Assembly (NCBI RefSeq): GCF_009372215.1
Contig: NZ_LWRV01000091.1
Span: 38,344 to 102,343 of the forward strand
Source: Acinetobacter portensis
GTDB lineage: Bacteria; Pseudomonadota; Gammaproteobacteria; Pseudomonadales; Moraxellaceae
Length of the DNA stretch: 64,000 nucleotides
Direction: 5' to 3'
The notes beneath the pieces are model-generated. The model was not told where the DNA came from. It saw only the letters and a program-made list of their open reading frames with translations, and searched no databases. Below are positions 48,224 to 60,200 of the stretch, in pieces. A program made the position numbers and the translations under genes. The first letter of the stretch is position 1, and each line of letters begins with the position of its first letter.

Positions 48224-48922
48224 ATGCAAGCCATTATCCTCGATACAGAAACACACACATTAAATGGTCAACCCATTGAAATTGCATACGCACCTATTCA
48301 AATAGAAGATGGTAAACTGACTTTAGATAAATCTAAACTTTTTGATCAGTTGTATTCTGTAGATGAACCAATTTCATTTGCGGCAATGGCAGTTCATCAT
48401 ATTTTAGAATCTGACTTAGTCAATCAGCCACATTACACCACGTTTAAACTACCTGCCGACACCACTTACATTATTGGTCACAATATTGATTACGATATTC
48501 GTGCCTTAGAAAAATGTGGTGTCGATAGTTCAAATATTAAAGCCATTTGCACACTTGCTTTAGCTCGAAAAGTTTGGCCCGATGCTGAAGCTCATAATAT
48601 TTCTGCACTTATTTATATGATTACCAAAGGTAGTGAAAAAGCCCGCGATATGATTAAAAAAGCGCATCGTGCAGATATGGATATTATTTTAACTGCGAAT
48701 ATTTTGATGCATGTTGTTCATCAATTAAAAATTAACAGCATGGAAGAATTATTTGAAATTTCTGAAGATGCTCGTATTCCACGTACCATCAATTTTGGTA
48801 AGCATCGTGGAACGCAAATTTCAGATTTACCTGCCGATTATATTCAATGGCTTATGCGTCAAGATGACCTAGATCCTTATCTTCGTAAAGCTTTAGAAAA
48901 TAAAACCATTTCAACACCTTAA
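48224..48922 (+). CDS. exoX: Exonuclease X-like 3'-5' exonuclease
   Basis: About 232 residues. The first 165 are a DEDD exonuclease: the Asp-Thr-Glu motif is in MQAIILDTETHTL, then GHNIDYDIRAL and HRADMDIILTANILMH. The last 45 residues (INFGKHRGTQISDLPADYIQ) are the short domain also present at the C-terminus of Escherichia coli ExoX. It would trim single-stranded DNA 3' ends in repair. The frame extends 26 codons upstream, but ATG 48224 has TGGA upstream and matches the ExoX start. Confidence 0.85.
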   Translation: MQAIILDTETHTLNGQPIEIAYAPIQIEDGKLTLDKSKLFDQLYSVDEPISFAAMAVHHILESDLVNQPHYTTFKLPADTTYIIGHNIDYDIRALEKCGVDSSNIKAICTLALARKVWPDAEAHNISALIYMITKGSEKARDMIKKAHRADMDIILTANILMHVVHQLKINSMEELFEISEDARIPRTINFGKHRGTQISDLPADYIQWLMRQDDLDPYLRKALENKTISTP

Positions 48923-48954
48923 TAGATTTACATCTATTTAAAGACCGTTATTAC

Positions 48955-49001
48955 TTACAAGAGAATTTTTCATTTAAAGTAAATAAACGGTTCTCTTGTA
49001 A
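48955..49001. repeat. Inverted repeat after exoX
   Basis: TTACAAGAGAA (48955-48965) and TTCTCTTGTAA (48991-49001) form a perfect 11-base inverted repeat with 25 bases between. It lies about 30 bases after exoX and may end its transcript, although only a short A run, and no T run, follows. Confidence 0.5.
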
Positions 49002-49066
49002 AAATTGCTAACAAATAATTTAGAGCTTTTATATTTAAGCCGATTCATAATGATAATTAAAATAAT

Positions 49067-49095
49067 AGAAGTAGATCCTCCTCCAGTCTACTTCT
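49067..49095 (+). terminator. Possible second terminator after exoX
   Basis: AGAAGTAGA / TCTACTTCT form a nine-base-pair stem around an 11-base loop, followed by ATATTTTTA. It is a weak terminator candidate in a stretch without genes. Confidence 0.45.
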
Positions 49096-49194
49096 ATATT
49101 TTTATGTGTTTAACAATAAAATTCATGCATACATTCATCATCTACCTAATTTTAAAGCTAACCTCTGTTGTACTTCATGTGAAAATCTCAAAAA

Positions 49195-49326
49195 TAAAAA
49201 AAGCTCGCATTTCTGCGAGCTTTAGGTTGGAAGGCTAGTGCTAATTTCTTGTTTAAATTAATTAAACGCAATGAGCTGTCAATGATCCGTCCAACTTCTT
49301 TGTAGCGTCTATACACGACCTACTGT
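49195..49326 (-). ncRNA. Candidate small RNA of about 130 bases
   Basis: The stretch has a good promoter upstream on the minus strand and ends in a strong terminator, AAGCTCGCA / TGCGAGCTT with a loop of four bases and then seven T residues. None of the three minus-strand frames holds a coding region of note. The RNA can fold: GTAG-GTC pairs with GAC-G-CTAC at the 5' end, GTTGGA pairs with TCCAAC over the middle, and GTTTAA pairs with TTAAAC inside. It is not one of the RNAs recognised by eye (tRNA, tmRNA, 6S, SRP). Confidence 0.6.
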
Positions 49327-49332
49327 AAATTC

Positions 49333-49361
49333 AATATAAAACCTGATGCTTAAATCGACAA
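49333..49361 (-). promoter_or_regulatory. Promoter of the candidate small RNA
   Basis: On the minus strand TTGTCG (49361-49356) and TATATT (49338-49333) are separated by exactly 17 bases. The start of transcription would fall near 49326. Confidence 0.6.
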
Positions 49362-49569
49362 GTCTTCAACACATTTCTAAACATCATCCCTCATAGAATC
49401 ATCTTGAGTTTTTCTAGAAAAAGTTCAGAATATTACGTGGAATATTTATACAAATTTAAATTTCTTTATATTTTAAGTACTTTGTTTTTAATTCTATCTG
49501 TATTTGTTCTAAAATTGGCAAACTTTCCATAGGTATTCAAAAAGTACCTGCCCTTTTTCGGAAAACTTA

Positions 49570-50109
49570 ATGATCTTCCAATATATTCTTAGTGATCTTT
49601 ATAGATACTGCGGTAACACATCACTTCAATCTTTTATTAAAAATTACTTCTTTAATCGAGGTTTTAATTTCAGTTTTTGGTTGCGTATTGCGAGTTCTAA
49701 ATCGTGGATGGGGAAATTAGCTTATCCAATTTTTTATTATAAAAAGAAAAAATACGGTATTGATATTCATTGCTCAACTCAAATTGGCTATGGCTTATAT
49801 ATTGGTCATGGTGGCCCTTTGGTCGTGAATCCAACAACTATTATTGGTAACAATGTGAACTTATCTCAATTCACAACCATTGGTGCAAATGGTGGAAAAC
49901 AAGCCGCTGTAATTGGCGATAATGTTTATATTGGTCCAAATGTTTGTATTATTGATCATGTGAATATTGGTAATAATGCAACCATTGGTGCTGGCAGCGT
50001 TGTGACCAAAGATATTCCTGAAAATGCAACTGCTGTTGGAAATTATGCAAAAGTCATTAATTACAATAATGCAGGCGAATCTGTAAATAGACGTTGGACT
50101 ATTCAATAA
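49570..50109 (+). CDS. Serine acetyltransferase-like hexapeptide protein
   Basis: A 179-residue protein. From about residue 62 it is a left-handed beta-helix with hexapeptide repeats: DIHCSTQIGYGLYIGHGGPL, IIGNNVNLSQFTTIG, VIGDNVYIGPNVCIIDHV and NIGNNATIGAGSVVTKDIPE. The catalytic histidine is likely in GHGG. The N-terminal helical domain is much shorter than in the cysteine biosynthesis enzyme CysE, so this is probably a sugar or small-molecule O-acetyltransferase, although many databases would label it serine acetyltransferase. The gene stands alone. Confidence 0.82.
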   Translation: MIFQYILSDLYRYCGNTSLQSFIKNYFFNRGFNFSFWLRIASSKSWMGKLAYPIFYYKKKKYGIDIHCSTQIGYGLYIGHGGPLVVNPTTIIGNNVNLSQFTTIGANGGKQAAVIGDNVYIGPNVCIIDHVNIGNNATIGAGSVVTKDIPENATAVGNYAKVINYNNAGESVNRRWTIQ

Positions 50110-50120
50110 TATTTCCAAAT

Positions 50121-50151
50121 AAAAAAAACCGCCTAATTGGCGGTTTTTTTA
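50121..50151. terminator. Bidirectional terminator
   Basis: The stem AAAAAACCGCC / GGCGGTTTTTT with a TAATT-type loop lies between the acetyltransferase gene and the convergent outer-membrane protein gene. Confidence 0.87.
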
Positions 50152-50164
50152 TTAAAGCAATAAA

Positions 50165-50809
50165 TTAGAATGCTACACGAACACCAAAACCATAAGATAC
50201 GCCATTGATATCAGCAGAACCTTCTTTTCCATCAACTAATTTCACACCATTTTCATAATATTCAACATCACGGTTATAGAACCATTTATAGCCAAGCGAA
50301 GCATATGCGCCTATATTATTTGTAAACATATAACCAGCTTCAACACTTACAGGAATAAATAAGTAATCTGCATCAAACTTATAGCTCACTGCATTATCAA
50401 CACCAGATTCTTTTATATTTGCATAACCTAGACCGGCTGCACCTAAAACATATACATTATTTTGGTTATAAAATTTGTATTGAGCACCTGCAGAATATTG
50501 ATCTGTATCTACAGCACCATCATCTTGGTTTTCATATTTAGCCCAAATACCAAAATCATTGAAGTCATATGCACCTGCAACTTCAAAACCATTTAGACGT
50601 GCTTTGCCTAAATTTGAAGAATCAAGTTTAGTTCCTGCATAACCTAGTTTTACCGAAAACTTGTTTTCATCTACTTGAGATTGGCTAGATACATAATTTG
50701 GAGAAGTACCTAAAGTCGCAGGTGTGCTGCTTTGAATGATTAATGGCTTGTCTGCAAATGCTGTTGCTGAAACCAAACCTACTACCCCAGCTAAAACTAA
50801 CTTTTTCAT
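50165..50809 (-). CDS. Outer-membrane beta-barrel protein
   Basis: 214 residues. The signal peptide MKKLVLAGVVGLVSATAFA is followed by a chain of alternating polar and non-polar strands (FSVKLGYAGTKLDSS, FEVAGAYDFNDFGIWAKYEN, YSAGAQYKFYNQNNVYVLGA) and ends in a strand with a terminal phenylalanine (SYGFGVRVAF), the outer-membrane insertion signal. It resembles OmpA-barrel or YfaZ-type proteins. No periplasmic domain. The frame extends further upstream, but the clean signal peptide fixes the ATG at 50809. Function unknown. Confidence 0.82.
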   Translation of the reverse strand: MKKLVLAGVVGLVSATAFADKPLIIQSSTPATLGTSPNYVSSQSQVDENKFSVKLGYAGTKLDSSNLGKARLNGFEVAGAYDFNDFGIWAKYENQDDGAVDTDQYSAGAQYKFYNQNNVYVLGAAGLGYANIKESGVDNAVSYKFDADYLFIPVSVEAGYMFTNNIGAYASLGYKWFYNRDVEYYENGVKLVDGKEGSADINGVSYGFGVRVAF

Positions 50810-50953
50810 ATAATTACCAAATATTATTAAACAAAAAAAAGAGCTATCAAGATACAGTAAATACTTATAAAATATACAGTTAATTATACCAAAGTTTAAA
50901 TATTTCATACCCAATCTAAAATATTAGTTTAATCATAATATTTCATTGACCAC

Positions 50954-51118
50954 CTAATCTAGTAATACAGAAAAATTACGTCCACTCTCAGCCCATTGAA
51001 TAAGCATTTGTGTTGAATGTGCAGTGCCGAATTTATTTAGGTTGGATATTTGCAATGCCACATTCAGGCAAAGGTCGCTCGGCATACAGCAATTCAATAT
51101 TTTGTTAATTTCATTCAT
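50954..51118 (-). CDS. Possible small ORF of 54 residues
   Basis: A frame on the minus strand starts MNEINKILNCCMPSDLCLNV and ends SGRNFSVLLD. It lies between the giant adhesin gene's terminator and the outer-membrane protein gene. It contains three cysteines and no recognised domain, and there is no clear ribosome site. It may be a chance frame or a gene remnant. Otherwise this 410-base gap (50810-51219) holds only the promoter for the outer-membrane protein gene and the adhesin terminator. Confidence 0.3.
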   Translation of the reverse strand: MNEINKILNCCMPSDLCLNVALQISNLNKFGTAHSTQMLIQWAESGRNFSVLLD

Positions 51119-51172
51119 CAATAGTAACTATGGGGAACTTTACTCATATTTAGCTTGGTTTTATTCAACATA

Positions 51173-51197
51173 AAAAAACCAGCCGAAGCTGGTTTTT
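51173..51197 (-). terminator. Terminator of the giant autotransporter gene
   Basis: The stem AAAACCAGC / GCTGGTTTT with a CGAA loop is followed on the minus strand by a T run, 23 bases after the adhesin stop. Confidence 0.87.
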
Positions 51198-51219
51198 CAA
51201 TATGCTTAAATCAAAAAAT

Positions 51220-54200
51220 TTACCATGTGTATTCAAGACCAAAATTCACATGATCTGTTTTTGAGCTTGATGAAGAGAACTTGCCATTGTATTGACCAAA
51301 CAGCGATACATTGGCTTTTGTATTCATCTTAAAGCCTAAGTTCACATCTACACTTGTTTTTTGTGGCTCACCACCATTTATCGTAAATAAGTAACCTGGT
51401 GCAGAAACAAAACTTGCTTCAACTTCACGATCTGTCGATAAATCATGATTTAGACTGAAACGTGCATACGGTTGTAATACCCCCATATTCAATTCGTAAT
51501 TCTTATCGAACTGAACACCTACAAATAATGGAGCAGAATAGTTACGGTTACGTTCATATTTCAAACCAATATCAGTACTCGCACCTGTTGTTTCTTTTTC
51601 TGTTGTTCCATCGTATTGCGTCATAGCAAATTGTGCACCCACAAATGGTGTCACATTAATACCATCTACAAGGTATTTGTAACCAGCCTCTAAACGCGTC
51701 GTCAGCATTCCACCTTTGAAATCTACTTCCACTCTATTTTGAATGTCTGCTACAGGAGGAGTTGCTTGATCATTCCCTTTTAGATAAATGTCACGCGTTG
51801 TGGTTGCTTTTAACCAGTCATATCCCAACATACCTTTAACGTAGTATTGTTCAAAGTCTTTAATACCAAAGAACGTTACACCCGTACTATCTACCGTACC
51901 CGTTGATGCTCGATCTTTAATTTCATAACGTGCTTTACCATCAACAAATGCCGCACCAATTAAAGTGCTTGGATCTATTTCATAGTCTAATGCGACCATT
52001 AAACGATTTGAATTTGAGGTTACATCTGCAATTCCATCTCTTGATTTCCCACTCAGTGTTTGGTGCCCATCATTACCAGCTACCCATAAACGCCATTTGT
52101 TGCTATCTTGGCAATTTTTCACATCTGCACGAGATGAACCTAAAGCATCTTCACTAGAACAAGTTAATGCCACTGAACTATTGGTTTTCACTAAGTTAGA
52201 CTTAGAACGCCAAAAATCCATTTGAGTTGAAATATCATTGACAGAATCATTTGCTAATGTAAATGCTGATTGATGGATTGCAGCAGAACCTTCACCAGAT
52301 ATTGCATTATAATTAGCTTGTAGTGTTTCTAAATCTGGGCTGTAGTAAATCACATTAGCAATGCTTTCAAATGCAGGTGTATTTTGCACCGTTTGAATTC
52401 TATTAATAACATCGCCCATACGAACACCATTCGGTGTTAAACCATCTTGAATGTAATTATAGTTAGATAGTAGCGACATGCCACCATTACCATTATTCTG
52501 CAAGTTGTAGCGAGAAATTGCAGATGGTAAGAACACCAATTGCAAGCTATTTGATAGATTCAATTCATTAGCATTAATGAAACCCAGATTAAAATCACCT
52601 GGTGTAACCAAACCAGAATTCATCACATTAATCGCAATTGTTCCGTCCAAATTCACTGAACCAGACACATCCATCGTATCGTATGTTCCAATAGTTGAAT
52701 TTGTACTCGACATCGTCATCATACGACCTAAATCGCCAGCATTACCGCTATTACGATCTGCATTATAATCAAGATAGAATACCCCTGAAGATAACTGCGT
52801 AAAATCACCAACCACATGGGTTGAACTGATTTCATCCACCCCTCCAATTGACCAGTTTGCATCATTAATAACTTGACCAACTTGTGGTGTAGTATTTCTA
52901 AACATTATACGTGACGTTGGATTTGGTTCATTTGAAAACTGCATAAGTTGTCCAGTAAGCACCCAACCATTATTTTGATTGATCAACGTACTCGAACCAT
53001 CAGGTAAATAGATGCTTCCTGTAATAAAACCACCATCATTGGTAATGGTATTGCTACTGTTATCACCAATAATTGCAAATGAATCTGAATAGCCTACTCG
53101 CTCTAAACGAATATCATCATTTACATAATGGCTGTTAATTGTTCCTGTACCTGTCAGATAACCTTTATTAAGAACTGTATTGTCTTTACCATCATATAAT
53201 GCCAAGGCAGCACCATTACCACTACCACCAATAATGACAGTATCTTTCGCAATATCTATTTCAATATTACCATTTTGACTACCAGCACTTTGAGCTAAGA
53301 CGCCTATTGAGCCTTCACCCGATGTAATGATACGACCATCAAGTGCTATAGAAACATTTCCTGCTTCACCTTGACCGCCCACTGTACCCGAGAAAAAGCC
53401 ACTAATATTGCCATCACTATCTATTAAGTTCGCATAACCACCACCGCCAGCAAGCGATTGCGCAATAATACCGTGAGCATAATTACCCGCTGTATAAATA
53501 GAGGCTACTTTTTTAATTGGCGTAATTGCAACAGAGTCATCATTGGAATCATCATCTGGATCGTTGTTTGGTTGAGTTTGCCGAGATAGTGCCACTACTG
53601 GCATTGGGCCAAGCTTGATAATCACATCACCAGCATCGCCTTTCGCAGTATTACTTACATTATTATTTGGAGAGTTGTCTTGATCCACACCAGCAGCATA
53701 ACCTCCACCTCCGCCAATCGATTGCGCAACGATTGCGACTGCACCATCACCTTCAGTGGTTATAAATCCTGTGCTAATTGCTTCAACATCATTCGCTTGT
53801 CCAGCATCATTTATGCTTGCATCAACCACATTACCAAATTCGAGATAATGACTTAAACCTATAATACCGCCACCGCCAGTAATAGATTGCGCAACAATAG
53901 CAGATGATAATTTGCCCGCTGTATACAAAATATTGTCATTGTTTACTTTGACTTTACCGCTCTGGCCTGAAGCACCTTCCCCACCTAAAACAGCATATGA
54001 TGAAATATTATCTAAACCGCTAGTTAGGCCACCACCGCCAGAAATTGATTGTGCAACAATGGCAGAAGAATGCTCCCCCTCTGTAAGTAATATTCCACTA
54101 TTAGATGCAGTAATTAAGTCTGAATCACCTGCACCACCATTATAAGCACCTGACACTAACAATCCTTTTGCACTGCCCGTTGTACCACCACCACCTGCGA

Positions 54201-57200
54201 TAGACTGAGCAACCATTGCTTCAGAACCATTTCCAGAGGTACGGATAATACTGTTAGCAGCATTCGTTAGTACGACTTTACCTGATGAACCACCATTTGA
54301 AGGCGAAGCTAAATTCTTATAATACAATTCTAAAGGTGTTGAAAGTACACCAATAATTGTATTTGCTGCACTACTCAAACCTGATGCTAATTTATTCGAT
54401 AAATTATGCACACTGTAAATAGCACCATTACCTAAGCCCGCTGCTGCTGCACCTTGATCAAAGGTTGCTAAAACATTTTGAGTATTGTCATTAATAATAT
54501 CTGATACATCAATACCATTAGCTTCTCCACCCATACCACCGCCACCAGCGATCGATTGAGCAACAATACCTTTCGATTGATGATCATTAGTCACGATATA
54601 GTCTGCAGTGTTATTGACTTTCACGTCGCCTGCATCACCTGCACCTGCTCCATTTCCACCAATAGCAACATATGCACTTTCAATGGTTGTAGTATTGGCT
54701 TCTTTAGTTACAACACCACCATCGCTAGAACCCCCCTTACCGCCACCACCTGAAATCGATTGTGCAACAATTGCAGATGCATTTCTTCCTTTGGTGAATA
54801 GATTACCGGCATTTTGTACATTTACATTGCCACTATCTGCACCATCTCCACCAAATCCACCAATAGCAACGGAAGCTGAAGCTCCACCACCTAAACCACC
54901 ACCACCAGCAATAGACTGGGCTAGTATAGCTGTTGAATCAACTTTTGAAGTCGAAATTTGACCCGAGTTCTGTACGGTTACGACACCCGATTTACCACCT
55001 AAACTACCAAAGCCACCAATGCCTAATGTTCCAGATGCATGTCCACCAATACCACCACCACCACCTATCGATTGAGCGATAATACCTGCTGAGTTTGTAC
55101 CTTTAGTTTTTAAATTTGCTTCATTGGTCACGAAAACTTCGCCACTTTCGCCAGCATTTGAACCAAAACCACCTAATGATAGTGTCCCTGTAGCATTACC
55201 ACCTTTACCACCACCACCAGAAATCGATTGTGCAACAATCGCTGCGGAATCATTCGATTCAGTCTGAATTACAGCATTTTCTAAATTATTCACAGTAACC
55301 TTGTCACTATGACCACCATTCGCTGTAAATGTTGGAACACCAATTCGATTCAAAATATTTTCAAGTGCACCACCACCAATTGCGACAGTAGCTTGTTCTA
55401 CACTTCCACCAATACCACCACCGCCACCAATAGACTGTGCCAAAATCCCTTCTGATCCATATCCTTTTGTGACTATGATGGCATCATTAATAACCTTAAC
55501 TGTTCCACCATGACCTGCACTACTACCAGAACCACCAATACCTACCGTTGATTCACCAGTAACGTTACCTCCAGCACCACCACCACCACCAATTGATTGG
55601 GCAATAATGCCTCGTGAGCTTTCGCCTAAGGTCATTAAATCAATTTGGTTATTGATAGTGACAGCTTTAGCATCACCTCCAGCTCCAGCTCCAGCTCCAC
55701 CACCTATTGCTAATTTTCCTGAAGCACTCCCGCCAATACCACCACCGCCACCAATAGACTGGGCAAAGATGGCATCTGAATATGCTCCTTTGGTGATAAT
55801 GCTAAAAATTTCATCTGCTAATACGCTACGTCGAGTCGTAATTTCTACCGTGCCAGCATCACCTGCTGAGCCTGTTATCCCCGAGGTATCAACAGTTTCA
55901 CCTAATAACCCAGCAATAGCACTCACACCTACTGCAATCTCTTGCTGTAAAGCACCACCACCAACACCAACCGTAGCACCGAATGCATTACCACCATTAC
56001 CACCGCCACCACCAATCGATTGCGCTAAAATACCTTTTGCATTAAGACCTTCAGTGTAAATAGATGCCGAATTGGTAATTTTCACTTCATCTGCATTTGC
56101 AGCTGTTCCCTTATAGCCCCCCACAGCCAATGTCATTGAATGTGAATTAGATTCGCGACTATTGATATTGAAAGAACTTGCATCTACAAGTGCATTACCT
56201 CCATCTCCACCACCACCACCAATGGATTGCGCATAAATACCATTCGAACCATCCCCTTTGGTTCGTAACTCTGAAGAGTTCGTAACTTCTACTTTATTAC
56301 CTATATTGGCATTACCACCAAAACCACCAACACTAAGTGAAATATTTGTATCAGACTCAGCATTAGGATCATCAATATCACAACCACTGTCGCATTGGAG
56401 AGAAAGTGCTTTAGTTGTTGAATTCCCACCGTTACCACCACCACCGCCTATCGACTGTGCTTGGATTGCACTCGAAAATTCACCTAAGGTGTAAATATAC
56501 TCACCTGTACTTTCAACCTTCACAACTCCTGAATTATTTCCAGAACCACCAAATCCACCTACAGAGGCTGCTAATGTGGTTGCAGAACTTTCATTATTTA
56601 AGAAACCACCTGGATTAAATGTCCCTGAATAACTCGAACCACCATTACCACCACCACCACCAATCGATTGTGCCAATATGCCTTGGGAACCATATCCTTT
56701 GGTAAATAGGTTAGCTTGGTTTTTTACATCAACGAGTTTAGATAGGTTGCCTGTTCCACCAAAACCACCGACGCTTGCTGCTACATTAGTTGCCGAGTCT
56801 TTTGTGAATGCAGTCGCACTAATAGCAACCGATGAACCACCGTTACCACCACCGCCACCAATAGACTGTGCTTTGATTGCTTGCGCTTGGTCACCCAATG
56901 TATAAATATTTGATTTATTTAATACATTAACTTCACCAGCTTCATTTCCTCTACCACCAGATCCACCTAATGCAAATGCAACCGATGTTGTATCTAAAAG
57001 TGATCCTGTTAATGAAATAGCACTACCACCATTACCACCACCAATAGACTGTGCTGTTATACCTGTTGCAGAATCGCCAAATGTATATATTTCACCTTCG
57101 GCTTCACGTAAAACAGTCACTGTATTCGCCATTCCACCGACACCACCTTTTCCACCAATTGCAATACTCGCTTGCATTGATGAATCTCTACTTGCAGTAA

Positions 57201-60200
57201 GTGTTGCAGCAATACTCATACCACCATTACCGCCACCACCACCAATAGACTGTGCCAATACACCATGTGATGAATCACCAAATGTGATTAGTGTTCCTAA
57301 AGAATCAACATTCACGGTGCCTGCTGAGTTTCCTGAACCACCTTGACCACCTAAGCTTACATTGGCGCTGTATGCACCACCTTCAGCACCGGCACTCACA
57401 GTCAAGGTACCAGCTACAGCAGTACCTCCATTACCACCACCACCACCAATCGATTGCGCTAAAATTGCATTTGAATCTTGCCCTAATGTAGTGATGTTGT
57501 CAGAACTTTCGACTTTCACATTACTCGCCGATCCACCAGAACCACCAGAACCACCAATTGCAACCGCAGCTGTTACAGCATTATTAAGCGATCCAGCAAT
57601 AGAAAAACTTCCAGCTAAACCACCATTACCACCACCACCACCAATCGATTGGGCATTAATACCGTTAGATGAGTCATTTTGAGTCAATATCGAAGATATA
57701 TACTTTGCTGTTAAATCTTTTTCATGTTCCGCAATAGAAACGCTATTTTGAACATGTTTTATATTGTCTGAAATAACTGTAACGTCCGAAGCTTTATTCC
57801 CAGAACCTCCAGAACCACCGACACTTGCACTTAATGCTGCCGCTGTGTCTTTTGAAATGGCAATGCTACCCGCAACAGCTAAACCACCATTGCCACCATT
57901 ACCACCAATCGATTGAGCATTGATACCATGTGATGACGTACCTACTGTCTGTATAAGTGCATTTATATTCTGGACAGTTACAGTGCCTGCAACTCCGCCA
58001 GTACCACCTTCTCCGCCAAGACCAACAGCAATACCTGCTGCCATATTGGCGCTACCCGCTGCAGCAGCGCCAACAGTTAGACCACCGACACCGCCATTAC
58101 CACCTATTGACTGTGCACTAATACCATCGGAAAAATTACCTGTTGTTTTAATACTATTATTTGAATTATTTACCGTTACTTTATTTTTATATTCTGTTTG
58201 AGAAGCAATATCACCACCTTTACCACCTAAAGTTACAGTTGCTACAAGCGCCTTATCTCCAGATCCCGCAATAGAAGCACCTACGGAAATACCACCAGCA
58301 CCACCATTACCATTGATAGACTGAGCTAAAATACCATGTGCAAAGTCACCTTGTGTTGTAATATCACCGAAATTATCTACCGTTACAGAATCTGCAACGT
58401 TTGCTGCACCACCATCCCCACCAACAGCGGAAGACAATGCAACAGCACCTGTCGCCCCGCCTGCAACACTTGCACCAATTGCTAAACCACCATTACCACC
58501 GTTACCACCAATGGACTGTGCAACAATACCTTTAGAATGATCACCCTGTGTAAATAAATCACCATAGTTTGTTACACTTACAGTATTTGCAATCGCACCT
58601 GCACCTGCTTGCCCACCTATAGCAATTGAAGCACTCACAGATACTGGGCCTGAAGAACCTGATGCAGCTGCTGCAACTGAAGTCCCACCATTCCCCCCTG
58701 AACCACCAATCGATTGTGCAACAATTGCTGACGAGCTTTGTCCTAGGGTCTGAATTTTGTGATCAGAAATTAAATTAACTTTCCCTGCAGTTCCTCCAGT
58801 ACCACCTTTTCCACCAAATGCAAGACTCAGTGCGCCACCACCTGTAATATTACCATTTGCTGAAGCAGCAATTGATGTACCTCCATTCCCTCCAGAACCC
58901 CCTATAGATTGTGCAAGCACACCTGAAGAGTTATCTCCAATGGTAGTAATTAACTTCGGATTCACCAACTGAGCGATAGACTGATTAGTTGTTGTAATCA
59001 AACGCTTCTTATCTGCTTCGGATAAGTTATTACTTTCAGTTAATATCCTTGTATTTTCTTCAATTAGTGCTCGACTTTCATCTGATAACAATGTCACATC
59101 TACTGTACTAGATGAACCACCGCCCCCGCCTTTTCCACCTAATGCCAAAGAAGCTCCAGCAATACCAGAAGCAGATGCAGCTACACTAAAACCACCATTA
59201 CCACCAGCCCCACCAATCGACTGAGCAATTACAGCTGTTGCATTATGACCTCGGGTTTCTAAATTTGCTTTTGAGTCGATGATGACATTCCCAGCGTTGC
59301 CACCAACACCACCAAGTGCCCCAGGCCCAAGTGCCAAACTAATACCACCAATACTGCCCGCTATTGAACCACCAGCATTACCACCCTCACCACCAATAGA
59401 TTGACTCACAATTGCAGAAGAACCATCACCTTTTGTCAAAATGCCAGCAGTATTCGTAATCTTCGCTTCTTTACTTGTTCCACCTACAGCACCATTGCCA
59501 CCTAATGCAAATGATGCACTCGTTGCTCCAGCACCTATAGCCACAGACAGTCCACCTGTACCACCACTACCGCCAATGGATTGCGCTAAGATACCTGTGG
59601 AATCTAGACCTTCTGTTGTAATAATTGCATCATTCTTTACTTCCACATTGCCTGATTTCGCACCGCTACCACCAGAACCACCTAAACCTATATTTATCGC
59701 AGTCCCTACAGATACACCCGCAGCAATTGCCATTCCACCATCACCACCAGCACCACCTATAGATTGAGCTGTAATACCCGTAGAACGGTCACCATGAGTA
59801 GAAATAATTGTATTCTTAGAGGTTGTCACATTTACTTTACTTGATTCAGCCCCTGTGCCACCGCTACCACCCAATGCAATTGAAGCGCCAACCCCAGTCA
59901 CACCTATATTTGCAGAGATAGCTACACCACCATTACCACCTCCGCCACCAATCGATTGAGCTTTAATTGCTGAAGAGTTATTTCCCCAAGTTGTAAGTTC
60001 AGTTTTATGTTCAGTAGTCGCATTTTTACCAACTTCGACTTCAACGACTCCAGCTTTTCCACCGCCGGCACCACTACCACCGACTGCTAAGCTGAAACCA
60101 GCTCCCCCACTTATTGCTAGACTTCCGTTACCACCACCGCCACCAATTGATTGAGCTAAAATAGCTACGGAATTATCTGACAGAGTCTTATTGTTTTCTT

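Noticed and set aside
48955..49001. Possible small RNA or attenuator at the inverted repeat after exoX
   Set aside because: No promoter was found near it and it fits a transcript-end structure, so it is only listed as a repeat.
49005..49238. A 77-residue plus-strand frame between exoX and the acetyltransferase gene
   Set aside because: No ribosome site, no domain and it runs across two hairpins including the terminator of the candidate small RNA; it is likely a chance frame.
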